DNA from: Acidobacteriota bacterium
GTDB taxonomy: Bacteria > Acidobacteriota > Blastocatellia > Pyrinomonadales > Pyrinomonadaceae
Direction: 5' to 3'
DNA: 64,000 nt
Assembly: GCA_018269005.1 (NCBI GenBank)
Contig: JAFDVK010000018.1
Coordinates: 1 to 64,000, forward strand
A program made the position numbers and the translations under genes. Below the pieces are notes generated by a model that was given only the letters and a program-made list of their open reading frames with translations, ran no database searches and was not told where the DNA came from. Shown one piece after another: positions 37,183 to 46,523 of this stretch (its first letter is position 1; every line of letters begins with the position of its first letter).

Positions 37183-39444
37183 TTACTTTCTCGGAATGCT
37201 CCTATCGCTCACGCTAACGCCGGCCGCCTCTGCAATGCCTTCTTCTCTCGGTGAGCCATCCAAATTGATCTGAACAAGCGGTGCTACCATAAGGTTCGGC
37301 GGCTTCGGGTTGCCATTGGCAAGTAAATGGAACTGCGGCGTTTTTGAGGTCATTGTCGTCAGCCTGTGCAGTTTGTGGCCGATACGCGGCGTTTCGTTGA
37401 TCCTTTCGCCGGGCTGCATAGCCTCGACGGCTTTTCGCAGGCCATCAAGCGGCGCCGCATTGGCCGTAGTAGGGTATTTCGCTTGAACCGGTTCTCGCTC
37501 GTCACGGATCAGAGGGTACGTCAAGCCCTCATAAACGCCAACGGACCTCGTCAGTTGCCTAAAGACCGCGGACGATGCCTTTTCGGGCAATATTTCCGTT
37601 CCAATTTCGCGTGCGATCTGAGCCGTGATCAGCCAGTCTGCACGAGATTGGTTCACAGGTTCGATCGCTTTGCGTACTCGCTGAACATTGCCCGCATTGT
37701 TCGTAAATGTGCCGTCAACTTCCGCAAAACTTGCTGCCGGGAAGACAACGTCGGCCATCTCGGCCGTTTCTGTCAGGAAAAGTTCTTGAACTGCGACAAA
37801 ACCAACTCCGTCGAGAGCTTTTGGATCCTGAAGGCTCCCTGCGACCAACGCCACCTTTGCACCCCTTAGCGCATCAGCGGCCGTCTTCCTTTGCGGGAGT
37901 ATGTCATTTGCTCCGACCGAATTGTTATAACGCGCAAGCGGGTGCAGAAGCACACGCCGTCCGGCGGCGCTGAGCTTAGCGGCTCCTGAGGCTAGTGCGA
38001 TCTGAGCTTCGACCGCGATATCCTCACCGAACACCAAAACAACATCGCCTGATGCGGATGAGACAGCCTCGATCGCTCGGCGAACGTCTCCGGGCTCGAC
38101 CGCCATTTTCTGTGCTGCGGCGTCGATCGAAGAGTTGTCGAGCAAGGCTAGCGCGAAAGCTGACGCAGTTCCTGGAGCCGAATGAATAGAATGCGTCGCA
38201 CGGCGCGAAAGATTTGTCGGCGTGTCATTGACGCAGACGAACGCCGCCCCATCATTTCGCACGGCCTGTCTGATCTGCTTTGCGGTAAACGTCTGCTCCT
38301 CTTCGGGTTCGCCTCCGATAAGCACTATTGCCGCCGCCTTCCGGATCTCAGCGTGCGTAGCAAGGTCGGCACTAAGATTCTCGAAGATCGGGCGGAGATC
38401 GAAAGGGTCACTGACAGCTACACGGTCTGTCTTTACCGCCGAAGAAGCAAATTCCTTCAACGCGAAGATCGATTCATTCGTGAGCCTCGGGCTCGCGATA
38501 ACCGCGGTATCCGAACCTGCCTCGGCCAATTTCCCAGCGGCGAATTTGATCGCCTCATCCCAAGTAGCGGGAATAAGCTTGCCGCCCTTTGAATATCGGA
38601 TCAGCGGCGTTTTCAGGCGATCATCGTGATTGATGAACCCGTGTGCATAACGCGCCTTCACATCCAAGAACTCGCCGTTAAGTCCATTTACATAACGATC
38701 GCGAGCAACGACGCGGTGAACATTGCCTCCGCGAGCACCGATGGAGATCTGCATACCGTCGGAACCGTAAACGTCCGTCGAGACGATCTGCTCAAGCTCC
38801 CAGGGACGAGTTTCGTGACGATAGACCGCATCAAGCAGCGTACCGGTTGGGCAAACCTCAACGCAGTTTCCGCATTGCGAACAATTGAGCCATCCTCCGT
38901 AAGTTCCAATGACGGTACTCACGCCGCGGTTCGCTGCCTCGATGGCATCTTCGCCCATCCATTCATCGCAGACTCGCGTACATCGTTTGCAGAGGATGCA
39001 GCGCTGCGGGTCGTTCGCGATGACCGGCGAGAGGAACTTCTCAGGAGCTACGTTCTTATTCTCAAAGAATCGCTCCTCAACATCGCCCCAATCGAAAATG
39101 ACCTCCTGCAGTTCGCATTCGCCGCCTCGGTCGCACTGCGGGCAATCAAGCGGATGATTCGCGAGAAGGAATTCGCCCATCGCACGCTGCGCTTTTTCGA
39201 CCTCTTCGCTGACGGTCGTAACGACCATTCCATCGGTGCAGGTGATAGTGCAGGATGTTTGCAGCTTCGGCATCTTCTCGATGCGCACCAAGCACATTCG
39301 GCACGAGGACTGCAGTGCGAGATCCTTGTAGTAGCAAAAAGAAGGGATGCCCACGCCATTATCACGGCATACATCTATAAGCCGTGCGCCTTTCTCGGTG
39401 CCAACTTCCTGCCCGTTGATCGTTATTTTTATCGGTTCTGCCAT
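37183..39444 (-). CDS. nuoG: NADH-quinone oxidoreductase subunit G
   Basis: Peripheral-arm iron-sulfur subunit, 753 residues. The [2Fe-2S] N1b cysteines are in PSFCYYKDLALQSSCRMCLV; the N5 cluster His/Cys set is in HPLDCPQCDRGGECELQ; the N4 and N3 cluster cysteines are in CILCKRCTRVCDEW and CSQCGNCVEVCPTG. A molybdopterin-oxidoreductase-like domain without cofactor follows (about residues 215-600), then a C-terminal extension with Pro-rich end. The ATG shares one base with the stop of the upstream DUF1579 gene (TAATG). Confidence 0.95.
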   Translation of the reverse strand: MAEPIKITINGQEVGTEKGARLIDVCRDNGVGIPSFCYYKDLALQSSCRMCLVRIEKMPKLQTSCTITCTDGMVVTTVSEEVEKAQRAMGEFLLANHPLDCPQCDRGGECELQEVIFDWGDVEERFFENKNVAPEKFLSPVIANDPQRCILCKRCTRVCDEWMGEDAIEAANRGVSTVIGTYGGWLNCSQCGNCVEVCPTGTLLDAVYRHETRPWELEQIVSTDVYGSDGMQISIGARGGNVHRVVARDRYVNGLNGEFLDVKARYAHGFINHDDRLKTPLIRYSKGGKLIPATWDEAIKFAAGKLAEAGSDTAVIASPRLTNESIFALKEFASSAVKTDRVAVSDPFDLRPIFENLSADLATHAEIRKAAAIVLIGGEPEEEQTFTAKQIRQAVRNDGAAFVCVNDTPTNLSRRATHSIHSAPGTASAFALALLDNSSIDAAAQKMAVEPGDVRRAIEAVSSASGDVVLVFGEDIAVEAQIALASGAAKLSAAGRRVLLHPLARYNNSVGANDILPQRKTAADALRGAKVALVAGSLQDPKALDGVGFVAVQELFLTETAEMADVVFPAASFAEVDGTFTNNAGNVQRVRKAIEPVNQSRADWLITAQIAREIGTEILPEKASSAVFRQLTRSVGVYEGLTYPLIRDEREPVQAKYPTTANAAPLDGLRKAVEAMQPGERINETPRIGHKLHRLTTMTSKTPQFHLLANGNPKPPNLMVAPLVQINLDGSPREEGIAEAAGVSVSDRSIPRK

Positions 39445-39929
39445 TAAACTTTTCGCGAATACCGTGTTTCGGTCGCGATCGCCTCTTCGCCCTCAGGCGA
39501 GATGTTGTATGCCGAGATCACGATATTGTCGTTATCCGTTTGCTCGATCTCGGTCCTCCAACCCCAACGCGGGTTGCCTTCGCCGGCAAAGTAGCTGCCA
39601 AGCACGTTAAACCGTTCGCCCGCCTCGCCCTCTGAGAACAATATTCCGGTGGACATATGAAAACTATCCACCCAAGCGGCCTGAAACTTTTGGGTCAACA
39701 GGTCAAAGCCAAAGATCGCAATGCCATCGAACGGCTTCCCGTCCAGGCTGCCTGAATATTCATGCAGGAGAAAACGTCCGTCCAAGATCGGCCGGATCGT
39801 TCCCGCCATCGGCGATTCATCGGCAACGACGCCGGGCTCGAACCACGTTCTCGTGGTACCCGACCAATCGCCTATCAAGGCATCGAATCCGGCATGCGGG
39901 CCCTTCTCTTTTGACTCGGTAAATTTCAC
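39444..39929 (-). CDS. DUF1579-like protein inside the nuo operon
   Basis: A 161-residue soluble protein. The pattern GDWSGTTRTWFEPG, then GRFLLHEYSGSLDGKPFDG, then FGFDLLTQKFQAAWVDSFH is that of the DUF1579 beta-barrel family, a lipocalin-like fold of unknown role. Translation is coupled on both sides: its start follows the THX stop without a gap, and its TAA overlaps the nuoG start. No link to complex I is known. Confidence 0.8.
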   Translation of the reverse strand: MKFTESKEKGPHAGFDALIGDWSGTTRTWFEPGVVADESPMAGTIRPILDGRFLLHEYSGSLDGKPFDGIAIFGFDLLTQKFQAAWVDSFHMSTGILFSEGEAGERFNVLGSYFAGEGNPRWGWRTEIEQTDNDNIVISAYNISPEGEEAIATETRYSRKV

Positions 39930-40094
39930 CTATTCCTTTGCCTTTACCTTTACTTTGCGAGCCGGCTTTTTCTCCTCGGCCACAGCGGCAGCCGCGGACG
40001 GCACGAACGAAGCGGCCTTGTGCTTCGGCCTTGATTTTCCATGACTGCCGGCAAAGATCTTGCCGCGTCGTGTTCTCTTATCTCCCTTTCCCAT
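39930..40094 (-). CDS. 30S ribosomal protein THX with C-terminal extension
   Basis: The N-terminal 24 residues (MGKGDKRTRRGKIFAGSHGK and SRPK) match bTHX, the small basic peptide that sits in the head of the 30S subunit in Thermus, Bacteroidota and others. THX is usually about 25-45 residues; here an Ala/Lys-rich tail of 30 residues (ending RKVKVKAKE) follows. The ATG at 40094 is chosen because GAGGAGA lies seven bases upstream; the open frame extends nine codons further without support. Its place inside the nuo operon is odd. Confidence 0.88.
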   Translation of the reverse strand: MGKGDKRTRRGKIFAGSHGKSRPKHKAASFVPSAAAAVAEEKKPARKVKVKAKE

Positions 40095-40142
40095 AATTCT
40101 CCTCAATAAAAAATCAAACATTCACCGCTGCTAACACGCCTT

Positions 40143-41522
40143 CTAGTTACGCGGCATTTCCTCCTTTGCAGACGTTGCATCGACGCCATTCAGCAATCCT
40201 AGAATGTATGCCTGGACCTCTGGATTTGCAGCGAGCCGGTTGTGCGCATCGCAAAAGAATTTGGTCGAAGCGAACATCGAGTTCAGCCGGCCGTTCCCTT
40301 GCAGCGAATAGGTGGAAACGACTCCGTCGCCCGGAGCGTAGATAGCTGCTCTTAAGGCTGCCGTTCCACGGCTATCGCCGTCTTTTTTCTTTTGGTCCGG
40401 TACGGAAAACCGGGTTATCCAATCGCCGCTTTTCTCACTGCGGAGAAGGGCAGCTCCCGCGACAGTATCCTTACACTCGGCACCGACCAGATCGAATTCG
40501 ACTTTTGGCGACACGCCCGAAGCTGCGTTCAGGGCCTGATGAAATCGCTTCGCCCGCTGGAGCATCTTTGCAAAGAACTCCGGAGCGGCCTTTCGCTCCG
40601 AAGCCGTCGGGAAGGCCTTGACGAATTTCGGGTCGCTGACGGGATCCCAACCGTACTCGGTCCAGACCTTCGGATCATAAAGATCGACATCGACCTGCTG
40701 CAGATCCTCGCCCATCAGCGTAAAGGTACCCGGTGCCGGCAAGAGTTCGTAGATCGCCGGCATTGTGAACACGTCAAAACGCGAGACGTTTCGAACGAAC
40801 GGCAAGTTGAAGGCGATCGGGCCGAACGATTCACCATTAATGAACCCTTCGAGAGCAAGCGGTGATCCTTCATTCGGCGTGCCGAGAAGCACGATCTTTC
40901 GGAAATGACGGTCACCCGCCCAGGTTGGAACCGGCTTTTGATTCCCGGGCGGAAGGTCCGCAATGCCATACATCGCGGAATACCTTGCTATGAGGCCGCC
41001 CATCGAGTGCGCAATAACGTCGAACTTGAGATCCGGCTCCTTGAGTTGCAGCTTGACGCTCTCGACCTGCTGGATAAGCAGCTTCGCATTATGGACATTG
41101 TCCAGACGCCAATCGTAAGCAAACACGTAGATGCCCGCATTACCGCCATCTTTGGATGGTGAGTTCCAAGTTTCTTCGTGATATCCATTCGAAGTTAGGG
41201 AGTCGATCAGGCCCTTATAGATATCGATTCGCGGAACAAGCCCTAACTTGATCGACCGCAAAATATCACCGGCCGACAGATCGTCACGCGAGGCAAGCGG
41301 ATCGGACGTGATCGGTAAGCGGATGTCATCTGTCTTAGAGCGGGCAACACTGAACCAAACGACTTCGTCTCGATTCTCCTTATTCACCAGTTCCGAGCCC
41401 ATAATTCCCGGAATGATGATGACCGGATCTCTATCTTTCGCAAACGCAAGAATGCCTGCCGCCGAGGTCATCAGCAGAAGGATCGCCAAGCGAAAAAATA
41501 GTGAAAAGATGGACCGCCTCAT
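40143..41522 (-). CDS. Secreted lecithin:cholesterol acyltransferase-like (LCAT/PDAT) alpha/beta hydrolase
   Basis: A 459-residue protein with an N-terminal signal segment (to about residue 28, AFAK). The LCAT-family opening is PVIIIPGIMGSELVN, the nucleophile serine is in VIAHSMGGLIARY near residue 180, and GTPNEGSPLALEG follows. Predicted to act on phospholipids or other esters in the periplasm or outside. It begins eight bases after nuoF and is followed by the THX gene, so it is embedded in the nuo operon. Substrate unknown. Confidence 0.83.
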   Translation of the reverse strand: MRRSIFSLFFRLAILLLMTSAAGILAFAKDRDPVIIIPGIMGSELVNKENRDEVVWFSVARSKTDDIRLPITSDPLASRDDLSAGDILRSIKLGLVPRIDIYKGLIDSLTSNGYHEETWNSPSKDGGNAGIYVFAYDWRLDNVHNAKLLIQQVESVKLQLKEPDLKFDVIAHSMGGLIARYSAMYGIADLPPGNQKPVPTWAGDRHFRKIVLLGTPNEGSPLALEGFINGESFGPIAFNLPFVRNVSRFDVFTMPAIYELLPAPGTFTLMGEDLQQVDVDLYDPKVWTEYGWDPVSDPKFVKAFPTASERKAAPEFFAKMLQRAKRFHQALNAASGVSPKVEFDLVGAECKDTVAGAALLRSEKSGDWITRFSVPDQKKKDGDSRGTAALRAAIYAPGDGVVSTYSLQGNGRLNSMFASTKFFCDAHNRLAANPEVQAYILGLLNGVDATSAKEEMPRN

Positions 41523-41530
41523 TTCGCGCG

Positions 41531-42850
41531 TTATGCGTTTACCGTTAACTCCTTGCCCTCAGCACTTCCGGTATTTTTCCAAAGCCATTTCTTAAAATCT
41601 TCAGGGAAACGCTGGATCGCGGACTGTATCGGCCACGCTGCCGCGTCGGCAAGCGGACAGTGCGAACGTCCTTCCATGTTGTCGCAAAGATCGAGCATCA
41701 CCTGAGCGTCTTCAGGACGGCCGCCGCCTGCTGCTATCCGATCAAAGATCTTCACGAGCCAATCGGTTCCTTCGCGGCACGGGGTGCACCAGCCGCAGGA
41801 TTCGTGTTTATAGAATTCCGTAAGATTTCTTGTTGATTCCACAACATCGACCCGCTCATCCATAACGATAAAGCCGCCCGAACCAACGCTCGAACCCGCT
41901 GCGACGAGTCCCTCATAATCCAAGGTGACCTTCTTGCCGAGGATCTGGCTCGTGTTCATTATGTAAACGGACGAACCGCCGGGAATTACAGCTTTCAACT
42001 TCTTATCATCGCGAAGCATTCCGCCGCAGTCTTCCATAATGAACTTTTCCATGTCGGCGTAGCCCATCGGAAGTTCGTAAACGCCCGGTTTTTTGACGTG
42101 GCCGCTGACGGACCAAAGCTTTGTGCCGCCGGACTTCTCCGTCCCGAGATCGCGCCAAGCTTCCGCACCCATTTCAATGATCTCGGGAACCGCGGTCAGC
42201 GTCTCGACGTTGTTGACGACGGTCGGACAGGCGTAAAGGCCTTCAAGTGCGGGAAAAGGCGGCTTCATTCTCGGATGGCCGCGAAAACCTTCAAGCGAAC
42301 TCAGCAGAGCCGTTTCCTCACCGCAGATATACGCACCGGCCCCTGTGTGGGTAAAGATATCCATGTCAAAACCGGTTCCGAGGATATTACGGCCTAAAAG
42401 CCCGGCATCGCGAGCCTCCGCAAGGGCGGCGTCCATTATGTCGATCAGATAGTTGTATTCGCCGCGATAGTAGATATAGCCCGTCGCGGCGCCGAGAGCA
42501 TGGCCCGCTATGACCATCCCCTCGATCAGCGCGTGCGGGTCGCGTTCAAGCAGATACCGGTCCTTAAAGGTGCCGGGCTCGGATTCATCGGCGTTGCAAA
42601 CCACATATTTCGGCTTAGGCGAATCCTTCGGAACGAACGACCATTTCATTCCGGTCGGAAAGCCTGCACCGCCGCGTCCGCGCAAAGCTGAGGTCTTGAC
42701 CATCTCAATGATGTCAGCCGGGGCCATTCCGAGCGCTTTCTTCAAGCTCGAATAGCCGCCCATATCGCGATACACCTTGAGCGTGTGCCCGTCTTTTGCA
42801 AGCACTTGCCTCAACTGAAGCGGTTCACAGCCTATTGCTTTGATCTCCAT
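41531..42850 (-). CDS. nuoF: NADH-quinone oxidoreductase subunit F
   Basis: The NADH- and FMN-binding subunit, 439 residues. GRGGAGFPTGMKWSF contains the nucleotide-binding glycines, GAGAYICGEETALLSSLEG the FMN site, and ESCGWCTPCREGTDW with the later LCDNMEGRSHCPLADAA the four cysteines of cluster N3. Follows a foreign 175-residue gene by ten bases. Confidence 0.97.
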   Translation of the reverse strand: MEIKAIGCEPLQLRQVLAKDGHTLKVYRDMGGYSSLKKALGMAPADIIEMVKTSALRGRGGAGFPTGMKWSFVPKDSPKPKYVVCNADESEPGTFKDRYLLERDPHALIEGMVIAGHALGAATGYIYYRGEYNYLIDIMDAALAEARDAGLLGRNILGTGFDMDIFTHTGAGAYICGEETALLSSLEGFRGHPRMKPPFPALEGLYACPTVVNNVETLTAVPEIIEMGAEAWRDLGTEKSGGTKLWSVSGHVKKPGVYELPMGYADMEKFIMEDCGGMLRDDKKLKAVIPGGSSVYIMNTSQILGKKVTLDYEGLVAAGSSVGSGGFIVMDERVDVVESTRNLTEFYKHESCGWCTPCREGTDWLVKIFDRIAAGGGRPEDAQVMLDLCDNMEGRSHCPLADAAAWPIQSAIQRFPEDFKKWLWKNTGSAEGKELTVNA

Positions 42851-42860
42851 AAATCTTTGC

Positions 42861-43388
42861 TTACCGAGGTTTTTCGAATTCCATAATGTAGCCGCGTCCG
42901 GCCGGGGCTAAAATAAATGTGTCGGAATCCGTCTCAAAAATTCCGTAATAAAGTTTTTTCTCAAACCGGATAAATGCTGCATGCGGCCCCATAAGATCAA
43001 ATGTATATGCAACCCTGAATCCTCGATTCTCACCGTTAAAAACTACCAACCTCAAAGGGTAATCAGGCGTATGTTCACTTATCTCATTTGACTCAACATT
43101 CGGCTCAGGTTTTCCTTCACGATAGAGCAGTACTGCGAAGTCCGGAATTTTGTCACGGTTAAAATCACCAACAGCATAATTTGGCTTAAAAGTCCTTCCG
43201 AACCATTCGCGGACTGATTTTAGATATTCGTCACTAAGATTGTGTTCCTGTCTAAAAGTTAATGTTTTGTTTGTCGAAAGATAATTTTCTAACGCTGTAG
43301 CGTGGTTCGCTGCGAGATCGCTCACAGAATTTTGGGCAGTAACACTTACCGCAAAACAAAGAATCGCAAATGCCCCAAATGTTCTCAT
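42861..43388 (-). CDS. Secreted protein of unknown function between nuoE and nuoF
   Basis: A 175-residue protein with a clear signal peptide (FGAFAILCFAVSVTAQ). The region VGDFNRDKIPDFAVLLYREG resembles a single FG-GAP-like strand with a calcium loop. Its ATG overlaps the nuoE stop (ATGA), so it is translationally coupled. The gene is visibly more AT-rich and uses codons such as AAA, TTT and AAT more than its neighbours, which suggests later insertion into the operon. Function not recognised. Confidence 0.75.
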   Translation of the reverse strand: MRTFGAFAILCFAVSVTAQNSVSDLAANHATALENYLSTNKTLTFRQEHNLSDEYLKSVREWFGRTFKPNYAVGDFNRDKIPDFAVLLYREGKPEPNVESNEISEHTPDYPLRLVVFNGENRGFRVAYTFDLMGPHAAFIRFEKKLYYGIFETDSDTFILAPAGRGYIMEFEKPR

Positions 43389-43915
43389 TCAAACTCACCC
43401 AAGATCTTGTCCACTTTATCGACCGTCAGATCTTCGTGATAATCGAAACCGATCTGCATCATCGGGGCCGTACCGCAGCTGCCGAGGCATTCGACCAGCG
43501 AGACGGTGAATTTACCGTCTGCCGTCGTCTCGCCCGGCTTGATGCCGAGTTTTGAGCAGACGTGATCCGTGATATCGGGTTCGCCCATGATCTTGCACGA
43601 GAGAGTTTTGCAGATCTGTATGTGGTGGCGCCCGACGCGATGCATATTGAACATCGTGTAGAAGGTCGCCGTCTCCCAAACGTCCGTAACTTCGAGATTT
43701 AAGAATTTCGCAAGGAAATTCACGCCAGGATTATCTACATAACCACGCTCTCTCTGAATGACAAAAAGAAGCGGTATCAGGGCCGAACGGCTCCTGTCCG
43801 GCGGATATTTCTCGAGATACGAGCGGATCTCGTCCATCACCTCGGGCGAGAACTCGGCGACCTCGTCCGTGACCGCAACCTGATTCGTATAGTCTGAAGG
43901 TTTTACTGCTGCCAT
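43385..43915 (-). CDS. nuoE: NADH-quinone oxidoreductase subunit E
   Basis: Thioredoxin-like [2Fe-2S] subunit (cluster N1a), 176 residues. Cysteine ligands are in CKTLSCKIMG and in VECLGSCGTAP. A helical N-terminal bundle (EIRSYLEKYPPDRSRSALIP) precedes it. It is separated from nuoD by a 236-base repeat-containing gap, the longest in the operon. Confidence 0.96.
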   Translation of the reverse strand: MAAVKPSDYTNQVAVTDEVAEFSPEVMDEIRSYLEKYPPDRSRSALIPLLFVIQRERGYVDNPGVNFLAKFLNLEVTDVWETATFYTMFNMHRVGRHHIQICKTLSCKIMGEPDITDHVCSKLGIKPGETTADGKFTVSLVECLGSCGTAPMMQIGFDYHEDLTVDKVDKILGEFE

Positions 43916-44151
43916 CTTATTAATGGTGAACGGTGAATGCTAAATGGTGAATACAAAAGCAATTACCGCTGATCAATTTACCTATATTCCTCAATTTTGT
44001 GCTGCCATTTTTAGATTCGATCTTGCAGTCTTGATCGCGGCAACAAGTATCCGTTGGATCGATCCGTAGCGCGAAAGCATCGAATTTTGAACTCAGCACA
44101 CTTTCGCCCCAGAACTCCTTCTTTCACTCATCACTCACAATTCACCATCAA
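43916..44151. repeat. Repeat-bounded insertion between nuoD and nuoE
   Basis: A 236-base gene-free segment inside the nuo operon. Near its left end (43922-43952) are GGTGAA/GGTGAATG units with two copies of AATGGTGAA; near the right end (44122-44148) are TTCACTCATCACTCAC and ATTCACCAT, the complementary motif. The ends are thus rough terminal inverted repeats around AT-rich filler, as in a miniature element fossil. The ATTCACC unit recurs at 53606-53629. No ORF and no clear promoter seen. Confidence 0.55.
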
Positions 44152-45378
44152 CTACCGGTCGATCTCACCGAGAACGATGTCGAGCGAGCCGATGACCGCG
44201 ACGACGTCGGCGACCATTTCGCCCTTTACCATGTCGGGCAATGCCGAAAGATTCACAAAGCTCGGTCCACGAAAGTGCACGCGTTCCGGTTTCGGCCCGC
44301 CGTTGGACTTCATATAGACGCCGAGCTCGCCCTTGGACGCTTCGATCGCGTGATAAACCTCGCCCGGCGGGACGTTAAAGCCTTCCGCGACGATCAGGAA
44401 GTGGTGAATGAGCGAATCCATATGCTTACGCATATCGTCGCGATCCGGCAGCACGATCTTTGGTGCATTCGCTTTGATCGGGCCGGGCTTCAGTCGTTCG
44501 AGTGCCTGGCGGACGATCTTCGCCGACTCGTAGCATTCGCGAATACGGACCATGTACCTCGCCCAGACGTCGCAATCGTGTTCGACCGGCACGTCGAAAT
44601 CGTAAGTTTCGTAACCCGTGTATGGGTTATCGCGTCTTAGGTCAAGATCGACACCGCTGCCGCGAAGGCACGGTCCGGTCAAGCCCCAGCTGATCGCGTC
44701 TTCGCGAGAAATGATACCGATACCCTTTGTACGGCTGTGCCAGATCGTATTTCCCGTCAAGAGCGTGTCAAACGTCTCCATCGCTTCAGGGAAGTCGTCA
44801 AGAAACTGTTTACACCGCTCGGTAAAGCCTGCCGGCAGATCCATCATCAGACCGCCGATACGGAAATAGCTCGGCGTCATACGTCCGCCGGACGCTGCCT
44901 CGATAAGATTCAATATCTTTTCACGCTGACGGAAGCAAAAAAAGAACGGCGACATCGCGCCGAGATCAAGCCCGTGCGTCCCAAGCCACACCATGTGCGA
45001 GGCGATGCGCTGAAGTTCGCAGAAAAGCACACGGATCACCTGAGCTCTTTCCGGTATCTCAAGGTCGAGAAGCTTCTCAGCGGCCATCACGTATGCCAGA
45101 TTATTGCCGAGCGGATTCAGATAATCCATCCGATCCGTGATGACGATGCCCTGTTGATATTTCTTGTATTCAAAGAGCTTCTCCATTCCGGTGTGCAGAT
45201 AACCGATATCCGGAACGGCCTTCAAAACAAGCTCGCCGTCAAGGCGAAGATCGAGCCGAAGCACGCCGTGCGTGGACGGATGCTGCGGCCCCATCGAAAG
45301 GGTCATTTCGGACTCGAGAGCGTTGTCCACAACGCTCTCTGCCGCCGGCGAATTTTCTGTGACGGTTTCCATCATCAA
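44152..45378 (-). CDS. nuoD: NADH-quinone oxidoreductase subunit D
   Basis: The 49-kDa-type subunit next to the quinone pocket, 408 residues. MGPQHPSTHGVLRL, the DIGYLHTGMEKLFEYKKYQQ loop, RIASHMVWLGTHGLDLGA and the C-terminal GSLDIVLGEIDR are all canonical. About 25 extra polar residues precede the first conserved block. Its ATG overlaps the nuoC stop (ATGA). Confidence 0.97.
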   Translation of the reverse strand: MMMETVTENSPAAESVVDNALESEMTLSMGPQHPSTHGVLRLDLRLDGELVLKAVPDIGYLHTGMEKLFEYKKYQQGIVITDRMDYLNPLGNNLAYVMAAEKLLDLEIPERAQVIRVLFCELQRIASHMVWLGTHGLDLGAMSPFFFCFRQREKILNLIEAASGGRMTPSYFRIGGLMMDLPAGFTERCKQFLDDFPEAMETFDTLLTGNTIWHSRTKGIGIISREDAISWGLTGPCLRGSGVDLDLRRDNPYTGYETYDFDVPVEHDCDVWARYMVRIRECYESAKIVRQALERLKPGPIKANAPKIVLPDRDDMRKHMDSLIHHFLIVAEGFNVPPGEVYHAIEASKGELGVYMKSNGGPKPERVHFRGPSFVNLSALPDMVKGEMVADVVAVIGSLDIVLGEIDR

Positions 45379-45854
45379 TTCAAGCTATAAGGTTCGTATC
45401 CACGCAGCGGATAATCTTTTCGAAGAGCGAATCCGTCGAAATCCGACGGAAGCAAAATACGTCTAAGATCAGGATGGCCGTCAAAAATTATCCCGAAGAA
45501 GTCGTAGGTCTCGCGCTCGTGCCAATTCGCGGTCTTCCAGACCGGCGTTACCGACGCGACCTTTGGATCATCCTCGGAGAGAAGCACTTTTACGCGCAGG
45601 CGGCTGTGATGCGTGGTCGAAAACAGGTGGTAGTTGACAAAGAACCGCGGCTCTTCTTCGGGGCCAAGATCGCCGCCGCAAAGGTCCGCGAGCATATCGA
45701 ACTTGTGCTCATCCCTGAGGAAAACGCAAACGGCGAGGACGTCATCGCGCCCGACAACAACTGTCGTTTCGCCGTGTCCAACCCTTACATCCTGAACCCA
45801 AGATGCGTTCTTTTTCTTCAGTTCTTCGACGAAGAACTCCAATTTATCGGCCAT
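45375..45854 (-). CDS. nuoC: NADH-quinone oxidoreductase subunit C
   Basis: The 30-kDa-type peripheral subunit as a separate 159-residue protein, not fused to NuoD. ERETYDFFGIIFDGHPDLRR and LPSDFDGFALRKDYPLRGY are the family signature. Starts 15 bases after nuoB. Confidence 0.96.
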   Translation of the reverse strand: MADKLEFFVEELKKKNASWVQDVRVGHGETTVVVGRDDVLAVCVFLRDEHKFDMLADLCGGDLGPEEEPRFFVNYHLFSTTHHSRLRVKVLLSEDDPKVASVTPVWKTANWHERETYDFFGIIFDGHPDLRRILLPSDFDGFALRKDYPLRGYEPYSLN

Positions 45855-45869
45855 AAAAGCAATCTCAAG

Positions 45870-46517
45870 TTACGACGAACGCCGGCGTTCGTGCCGCGAC
45901 GGCACTGAGTACGGCCGTGACGTTTCACCCTTGCGAACCTCGTCCTGCACTTCACGTTCGAGTGCCGTATTCTCCGTAACCGGTAACGTTCCGGGGATCG
46001 CCGACACCCGAGATTCCGGTTCGAAAGCATCGCGCCGGTCTTTCACTGAATCCTTCATGATCTTGTCCTGAAGCATCGTGATCGCATGCACGAGCATTTC
46101 CGGACGCGGTGGACAACCGGGCACATAGACATCGACCGGAACGACCTTATCGACGCCCTGCACGATGGCGTAATTATCGAATACGCCGCCGGAAGTTGCG
46201 CAGGCTCCCATCGAGATCACCCATTTCGGCTCAGGCATCTGATCATAGATACGCCTAAGGACCGGAGCCATCTTTCGTGAAACACGGCCCGAGACGATCA
46301 TTACGTCCGCCTGTCGCGGGCTCGCACGAAAGGTTTCGGCACCAAAACGCGAAAGGTCGTTCCGCGCTGAAACGGTATTCATCATTTCGATCGCACAGCA
46401 AGCCAAGCCGAACGTTGCCGGCCAAAGACTGGACTTTCGAGCCCAGTTGACCACGGCGTCGAGCTTTACGGTCACGACATCCGGCAGCGAATCAAATAGT
46501 GTGTTCTCAAGCCCCAT
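45870..46517 (-). CDS. nuoB: NADH-quinone oxidoreductase subunit B
   Basis: Carries the terminal cluster N2 next to the quinone site. The ligand cysteines are in [19 protein letters not shown] and VPGCPPRPE. Core length is normal, but the protein runs to 215 residues through a charged tail of about 50 residues ([20 protein letters not shown] and beyond) that is probably disordered. Starts six bases after nuoA. Confidence 0.96.
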   Translation of the reverse strand: MGLENTLFDSLPDVVTVKLDAVVNWARKSSLWPATFGLACCAIEMMNTVSARNDLSRFGAETFRASPRQADVMIVSGRVSRKMAPVLRRIYDQMPEPKWVISMGACATSGGVFDNYAIVQGVDKVVPVDVYVPGCPPRPEMLVHAITMLQDKIMKDSVKDRRDAFEPESRVSAIPGTLPVTENTALEREVQDEVRKGETSRPYSVPSRHERRRSS

Positions 46518-46523
46518 AAAACA

